From JBNKHH01 sp050290245 (GTDB lineage: Bacteria > Pseudomonadota > Alphaproteobacteria > Rhodobacterales > Rhodobacteraceae), in contig JBNKHH010000077.1 of NCBI GenBank assembly GCA_050290245.1, positions 1-44,602 on the forward strand: 44,602 nucleotides of DNA, in the 5' to 3' direction. The notes beneath the pieces are model-generated. The model saw nothing but the letters and a program-made list of their open reading frames with translations. It searched no databases and had not been told where the DNA came from. Below are positions 40,385 through 44,602 of this stretch, piece by piece. How positions within the stretch are numbered: position 1 is the first letter of the stretch; each line of letters starts with the position of its first letter. Position numbers and translations under genes: made by a program.

Positions 40385-41368
40385 TTAAAGGAAGCCGAGC
40401 TTCTTCATCAGGTCGCCGATGACCTTTTCCTGGGCTTCGAGGAAGCTGAGGAAATCATCACCCGAGTTGTGGATGTTAACCCAGCCGTTGCGCGCGCGCA
40501 CGGCTTCCCACTCTTCGGTCTCATACATCTTGGCGATGGCATCCTGGTACATGGCAAGCTCATCATCCGGCAGACCCGGAGCGGCGAAGAACCCGCGCCA
40601 GTTCACAAAGGTGGTGTCGATGCCTTGCTCCTTCATCGTCATCGCATCCGGAGCTGCATCGACGCGTTCGTCCGAAGTCACGCCGATGATCTTCACTTCA
40701 CCGGCGTTGGCCAGGTCAACGGCTTCCGAGAAGCCGGTCGACAGGGCAGCGATTTCGCCCGACAAAAGCGCTGCCATGGCCTTACCGCCTGCATCATAGG
40801 GGATGTACTTGACGCCAAGGGCTTCCTTGCCTGCGGCTTCCATCACCATGGCCGCAACCAAATGGTCCATGCCACCCGGAACCGAGCCGCCACCAATCGC
40901 GGTCGCACCCGGATCAGCGTCATAAGCTGCAATCAGATCACTCATCGAGTTGATCGGGCTGTCCTTGCCGACGACGATGGCCGCATAGTCACCGACCGTG
41001 CCTGAAACCAACGTCAGGTCGCGGAAGTTATACGGGAACACTCCGGTGAGCGACCGGATCACGATGGGGGTCGAGTTGACCATCAGCGTGCCGTGGTTGC
41101 TGTCGGCGTTCTCGATCAGGTAGCCAATGGCCTTGCCGCCGCCGCCGCCCGACATGTTCTCATACGATGCCGTGCCGACGAGTCCCGCTTTGGTCAGGGC
41201 TTCGCCGGTGCCGCGTGCGGTCCCATCCCAGCCACCGCCGGCACCACCGGGGATAAGAAAGTGAATGCTGTCCAATACCTGGTGGCTATCGGCGGCCGCA
41301 GGTCCAGCAAGGCTAATCGCGGCAACAGCCGCAAGAAGGGCGCGACGGCCCAGTTCAAAATTCGACAT
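40385..41368 (-). CDS. tctC: tripartite tricarboxylate transporter binding protein TctC (Bug family)
   Basis: The periplasmic binding protein has 327 residues when started at ATG 41366-41368, with GGGAGGA just upstream. The signal peptide is MSNFELGRRALLAAVAAISL with a cut near AAADS. The Bug-type pattern is HFLIPGGAGGGWDGTARGTG, and DFRDL-like and VPGGMDHLVAAMVMEAAG follow. The G-rich loop SGGGGGKAIGYL binds the carboxylate of the ligand in relatives. It is first in the tctCBA operon, divergent from the two-component genes. Citrate or another di/tricarboxylate is the likely ligand. Confidence 0.92.
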   Translation of the reverse strand: MSNFELGRRALLAAVAAISLAGPAAADSHQVLDSIHFLIPGGAGGGWDGTARGTGEALTKAGLVGTASYENMSGGGGGKAIGYLIENADSNHGTLMVNSTPIVIRSLTGVFPYNFRDLTLVSGTVGDYAAIVVGKDSPINSMSDLIAAYDADPGATAIGGGSVPGGMDHLVAAMVMEAAGKEALGVKYIPYDAGGKAMAALLSGEIAALSTGFSEAVDLANAGEVKIIGVTSDERVDAAPDAMTMKEQGIDTTFVNWRGFFAAPGLPDDELAMYQDAIAKMYETEEWEAVRARNGWVNIHNSGDDFLSFLEAQEKVIGDLMKKLGFL

Positions 41369-41434
41369 AGTGTCCTCCCATTTGACAACCGTCCGCACCG
41401 CGGATCAGTTGGAGAGGAATAATGCATGCTAACC

Positions 41435-41450
41435 TGACACAGACCTGTCA
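41435..41450. promoter_or_regulatory. candidate operator in the tctC/tctD intergenic region
   Basis: TGACA-CAGACC-TGTCA is a 5-6-5 palindrome in the divergent gap 41369-41475. It is a candidate binding site for the adjacent response regulator. Only the symmetry and position support it. Confidence 0.4.
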
Positions 41451-41475
41451 CGCGGGAAAAATCGGCCGAGACACC

Positions 41476-42144
41476 ATGAAATTCCTTCTTGTCGAAGACA
41501 ATAATGACCTTGCCAATGCAATTGCATCACGCATGCGTCTGGATGGTCATGTCATTGATCACGCAGAGAACTTGGCGGATGCCTCGGCCTTCGTCGCAAC
41601 CGGGGAATACGATCTGATCCTTTTGGATATAATGCTGCCGGATGGCGATGGCCGAACGTTCCTTGAGCAGCATCGCGCCAGTGATCTGGACACTCCGGTG
41701 ATCGTTCTGACGGCCCGAAGCCAGGTGTCGGATCGAATCGGTTCGCTTGATCTGGGGGCCGACGACTATGTCACCAAACCCTTTGATCACGCCGAGCTTG
41801 AGGCCCGCTGCCGCGCCGTCCTGCGTCGCAAGTCCGGAAATGCAAGAACGACGATCGAGGTTGGTGGTGTCGTTTTCGATCCGGTCGCAGGCCATCTGAC
41901 TGTCGGGGGCGAAGCTGTGACGATGCGCAATCGTGAGTTGCGGCTTCTTGAACTGTTCCTCAACGCACCCGGCCAAATCTTTTCAAAGAACAAGCTGGCC
42001 GATCGGCTGTTTTCTTACGATGAGGATGTCTCGGAAAACGCTATCGAAGTGTACATTGGACGACTGCGCAAGCATTTGTCAGCCTCGAACGTGAGGATCA
42101 CAACATTACGTGGTCTCGGTTATCGGTTGGACCATGATGGATAG
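41476..42144 (+). CDS. OmpR-family response regulator, TctD-like
   Basis: The product has 222 residues when started at ATG 41476 (MKFLLVEDNNDLANAIASRM). An in-frame ATG at 41422 adds 18 residues that lie in the promoter region. The receiver domain has the phosphoacceptor D51 (LILLDIMLPDGDG), VIVLTARSQ and KPF. The winged-helix DNA-binding domain (about 130-220) ends VYIGRLRKHLSASNVRITTL and GLGYRLDHDG. It is divergent from tctCBA and overlaps the kinase gene, matching the tctDE arrangement known from Salmonella. It probably activates tctCBA when its ligand is present. Confidence 0.9.
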   Translation: MKFLLVEDNNDLANAIASRMRLDGHVIDHAENLADASAFVATGEYDLILLDIMLPDGDGRTFLEQHRASDLDTPVIVLTARSQVSDRIGSLDLGADDYVTKPFDHAELEARCRAVLRRKSGNARTTIEVGGVVFDPVAGHLTVGGEAVTMRNRELRLLELFLNAPGQIFSKNKLADRLFSYDEDVSENAIEVYIGRLRKHLSASNVRITTLRGLGYRLDHDG

Positions 42145-43501
42145 CGTTGCTGTGTCGGGGTCGCTCAGGAACCGGTTGATGCTGTCCCTGATCGGAGGTG
42201 CAGCTATTCTCGCTTTGCTCCTATTCTTCGTCGTTCGCAACTATGCGGTGCAAGTCGCGCAGAAAGGACAGGACAACATTCTTGACGCTTCGGCGACATC
42301 AATGCTCGACGCCGCAACGATCCGGGATGGTGTCGTTGAGCTTGACTTGCCGTATTCCGCATTCTCGATGCTAGGTACGGAGGCGGATGACCGGGTCTTT
42401 TACGCGATCCTGCAAGACGGAGAGCTGCTTTCAGGCTATGAGGAACTGGCTGCAGCGGGTGTTTTCGCGGAAATGAGCCCCACTTTCCGATCCAGCCAGG
42501 TTCTCGGCGCCCCCGTTCGAACTATCAGCGCAAGCCGCACGTTGATCGGTGCAAACAAGAGGACCGAAGTTCAAATCATACTCGCACAGACGCAGGACGC
42601 CATGTCCGAGACGCTTGAACAGATATCGCGAAACGCCGCCCTGCTGGGTATGGGATTCTTTGCTCTTGCTGCGGGGCTTTCTTTTTGGGCCACCTCGGCG
42701 ACGATCGGTCAGCTTGGCAAGCTGACGACATCGGTCACCCGGAGGGGGCCACAGGATTTGAGCGCATTCACCAAGCCGGTCCCTCGCGAGATGGTACCCT
42801 TGGTTCGTTCGCTGAACTCGCTGATGGGACGGCTCGAACAATCGTTGAGCCAGTCGGAAGACTTCATTGCAGAGGCAGCGCATCGGGTTCGAACACCGCT
42901 GGCTACCGTTCGATCGTATGCCGAAGCGACATTGCAGCGTGTGGAAAAGGAAGAAAACCGCGAGGCAATGCGGTCAATGGTAAAAGCCATAGACGAAAGC
43001 TCGCGGGCGGCGGGCCAACTCCTGGATCACGCGATGATCACGCTCCGAGCCGACCATCTGGTGCGGGAAAAGATCGACCTTGTCGAACTGGTGCGCGACC
43101 TGGTTCAGCGGATGACGCCGATCGCGGAAATGAAAGACCAGTTATTCTTATTGCAGGGTGATCCGAGCGTTCCTTATTCCGGCGATCCCGTGCTGATCCA
43201 GAATGCAGTGCGAAACCTGATCGACAATGCGATGAAGTATGGACCTGCAGAAAGCACCATCGAGATAGCCGTTTCCGCAGGCACCAGTTCGCATATTACA
43301 GTTTGCGATCAAGGCCCCGGCTTCCCCGTGAACGAGATCGAAACCCTGACGACGCGCTTTCAACGTGGAGCAAATGCGGCAAACACTATCGGGTCCGGCC
43401 TGGGGCTGACCATCGTCAGAGACGTCGCCGTGGCCCATGGCGGCGGGATCGACCTGGAAAATCAGCCGGAGGGCGGAGCATGCGCAACTTTGTCGCTTTA
43501 G
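42134..43501 (+). CDS. sensor histidine kinase, TctE-like
   Basis: The product has 455 residues when started at ATG 42134 (next codon also ATG). TM1 (about 16-38) and TM2 (about 168-190) flank a periplasmic domain of about 130 residues. The phosphoacceptor is His250 in EAAHRVRTPLATVRS. The ATPase part has the N-box NLIDNAMKYG, G1 DQGPGFP and G2 GSGLGLTIV. The TctE N-terminal domain (2CSK_N type) fits the size of the periplasmic part. It overlaps the response regulator by 11 bases and the downstream binding-protein gene by 22 bases, so the three genes are translationally linked. Confidence 0.9.
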   Translation: MMDSVAVSGSLRNRLMLSLIGGAAILALLLFFVVRNYAVQVAQKGQDNILDASATSMLDAATIRDGVVELDLPYSAFSMLGTEADDRVFYAILQDGELLSGYEELAAAGVFAEMSPTFRSSQVLGAPVRTISASRTLIGANKRTEVQIILAQTQDAMSETLEQISRNAALLGMGFFALAAGLSFWATSATIGQLGKLTTSVTRRGPQDLSAFTKPVPREMVPLVRSLNSLMGRLEQSLSQSEDFIAEAAHRVRTPLATVRSYAEATLQRVEKEENREAMRSMVKAIDESSRAAGQLLDHAMITLRADHLVREKIDLVELVRDLVQRMTPIAEMKDQLFLLQGDPSVPYSGDPVLIQNAVRNLIDNAMKYGPAESTIEIAVSAGTSSHITVCDQGPGFPVNEIETLTTRFQRGANAANTIGSGLGLTIVRDVAVAHGGGIDLENQPEGGACATLSL

Positions 43502-44487
43502 TTCTGGTCTTCTTCTGTCACGCCGGATGGGCGCAGGATTGGGAAGATCGACAGGTCTTCAACGATGCCGGGGCGCCAGTTGCCCTGCGCATCATTTCCA
43601 GTACTGACACGGATTTATTTGCTCCGCTTATTGAAGCCTTTGTCGACAGCAACCCGGATATCGCGATTGAGTATCTGGTGACCGGCACGGCGGATATCGA
43701 CCGACGCTTTCGGAAAGCGCCCGATACTTTCGACATTGCGATCTCAAGTGCCATGGACTTGCAGTTCAAACTTACGAACGACGGATACGCCCTGGAACTG
43801 GAGAACGTTTCGCATCCAGATTGGGCGCAGTGGCGGCAAAGCCTGTTCGCATTCACATCCGAACCGGCCGCGATCGTTGTCAACCGCGCCGCTTTCGAAG
43901 GGCAACCTATCCCGCGGTCCCGCCAAGAGTTGATTGAGGCGCTGCGTGCGCGCCCGGACGCGTTTCGGAACCGTATCGGCACCTACGACGTCCGCCAGTC
44001 CGGGCTGGGCTATCTGTTTGCGACACAGGACGCGCGGGCCTCCGAGACATTCTGGCGGCTGATGGAAGTGATGGGCGGACTTGATGCACGGCTGTACTGC
44101 TGCTCGGGAGAGATGATCGACGACCTCACCAACGGGACCATTGCTGTCGCCTATAATGTCCTTGGCAGCTATGCCAAAGCGCGCGCCGAAAGCCAGAATG
44201 TGCTTGAGATCGTACTGCCTTCTGATTTTCCTACGACGATGATGCGGACTGCGTTGGTTTCAAAGGCAACTGACGAACCGGAGGCCGCCCGGAGGTTCAT
44301 CCAGTTTCTAGTGACCCATCAGTCAAATCCGAACAAGGAAGCACGAACTCTGCCGCCGCTTCATGATCGAGAGAATGGCACCGAAGGCGCGACGATCGCG
44401 CTTGAGCCGGCCTTGTTGACATTTCTCGATACTCTCAAGCGAAACAAATTCCTTTCAGAATGGGAAGACGCTCTGATCCAGAACTGA
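43480..44487 (+). CDS. periplasmic solute-binding protein linked to the two-component system
   Basis: The product has 335 residues when started at ATG 43480, preceded by GGGCGGAG. The signal peptide is MRNFVALVLVFFCHAGWAQD. The mature protein resembles ABC-type iron/carbohydrate binding proteins: VALRIISSTDTDLFAPLIEA, then FDIAISSAMDLQFKLTNDGY, AAIVVNRAAFEGQPIPRSRQ, and DLTNGTIAVAYNVLGSYA. No permease or ATPase follows in the window, and the gene starts inside the kinase gene. It could be a sensory accessory that delivers ligand to the kinase's periplasmic domain, not a transporter part. The rest of the window to 44602 shows no gene. Confidence 0.8.
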   Translation: MRNFVALVLVFFCHAGWAQDWEDRQVFNDAGAPVALRIISSTDTDLFAPLIEAFVDSNPDIAIEYLVTGTADIDRRFRKAPDTFDIAISSAMDLQFKLTNDGYALELENVSHPDWAQWRQSLFAFTSEPAAIVVNRAAFEGQPIPRSRQELIEALRARPDAFRNRIGTYDVRQSGLGYLFATQDARASETFWRLMEVMGGLDARLYCCSGEMIDDLTNGTIAVAYNVLGSYAKARAESQNVLEIVLPSDFPTTMMRTALVSKATDEPEAARRFIQFLVTHQSNPNKEARTLPPLHDRENGTEGATIALEPALLTFLDTLKRNKFLSEWEDALIQN

Positions 44488-44602
44488 TGCGTCCGGCGCG
44501 TTGCGATGTTCCCGTGTCGGGGCATTCTTCGATCTTGCAGCAGTGGTGTTCTTGGCCACGGGCAGAGTTACGCCGCTCTTCTAGCCAACGTACGCAATGC
44601 GG

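Overview
The window looks like a chromosomal segment from a high-GC marine-type alphaproteobacterium of the Rhodobacteraceae (Roseobacter group). The basis is a CcrM-type GANTC methyltransferase, TRAP and TctCBA transporters, serralysin/RTX exoproteins, a phaAB polyhydroxybutyrate pair, electron-transfer-flavoprotein dehydrogenase, a SoeABC-like molybdoenzyme and GC-rich third codon positions. No species is assigned. There is no rRNA operon, IS element, CRISPR array or replication origin. One tRNA gene, tRNA-Arg(CCT), is present.

Layout. (1) 1-6124, mostly housekeeping: recO (cut by the window edge) with a DUF2161 nuclease-fold gene, manganese pyrophosphatase, a HAD-IIA protein with an unknown partner gene, ccrM and rnhB. 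(2) 6412-8825, small unknowns: an exported basic protein, a tiny secreted protein overlapping a membrane-anchored winged-helix protein, and a phage-type regulator next to tRNA-Arg. (3) 9083-13776: a LacI-type repressor, then a secreted serralysin-like protease facing a large RTX protein tail to tail. (4) 14176-23339: an eight-gene minus-strand operon (N-formylglutamate amidohydrolase-like enzyme, TRAP transporter QMP, glutamine-synthetase-like ligase, VOC protein, aldehyde dehydrogenase, iron alcohol dehydrogenase) with a divergent RpiR regulator. The intergenic region holds two matching palindromes. (5) 23690-29094: a ProC-like reductase and soeABC. (6) 29209-31191: phaA-phaB. (7) 31423-38079: a YdcH-type small protein, a TrmN6-like methyltransferase with a DUF2007 protein, polyprenyl diphosphate synthase, ispE, a TPR protein and ETF-ubiquinone oxidoreductase. 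(8) 38330-44487: a tctCBA tripartite tricarboxylate transporter divergent from a response regulator, a histidine kinase and a second periplasmic binding protein.

How the genes work together. The strongest candidate for an undescribed system is the RpiR-controlled operon. Its enzymes would suit uptake of a substrate, gamma-glutamylation of an amine, two-step oxidation of an alcohol group to an acid, and release of glutamate by an amidohydrolase. The substrate is unknown and the pathway is an inference. The tct block forms a second sensing-and-uptake unit. Its lower GC in hand-counted lines suggests separate ancestry. The soeABC genes would send electrons from sulfite (the likely substrate) to quinone, and ETF-QO does the same for acyl-CoA and amine dehydrogenases.
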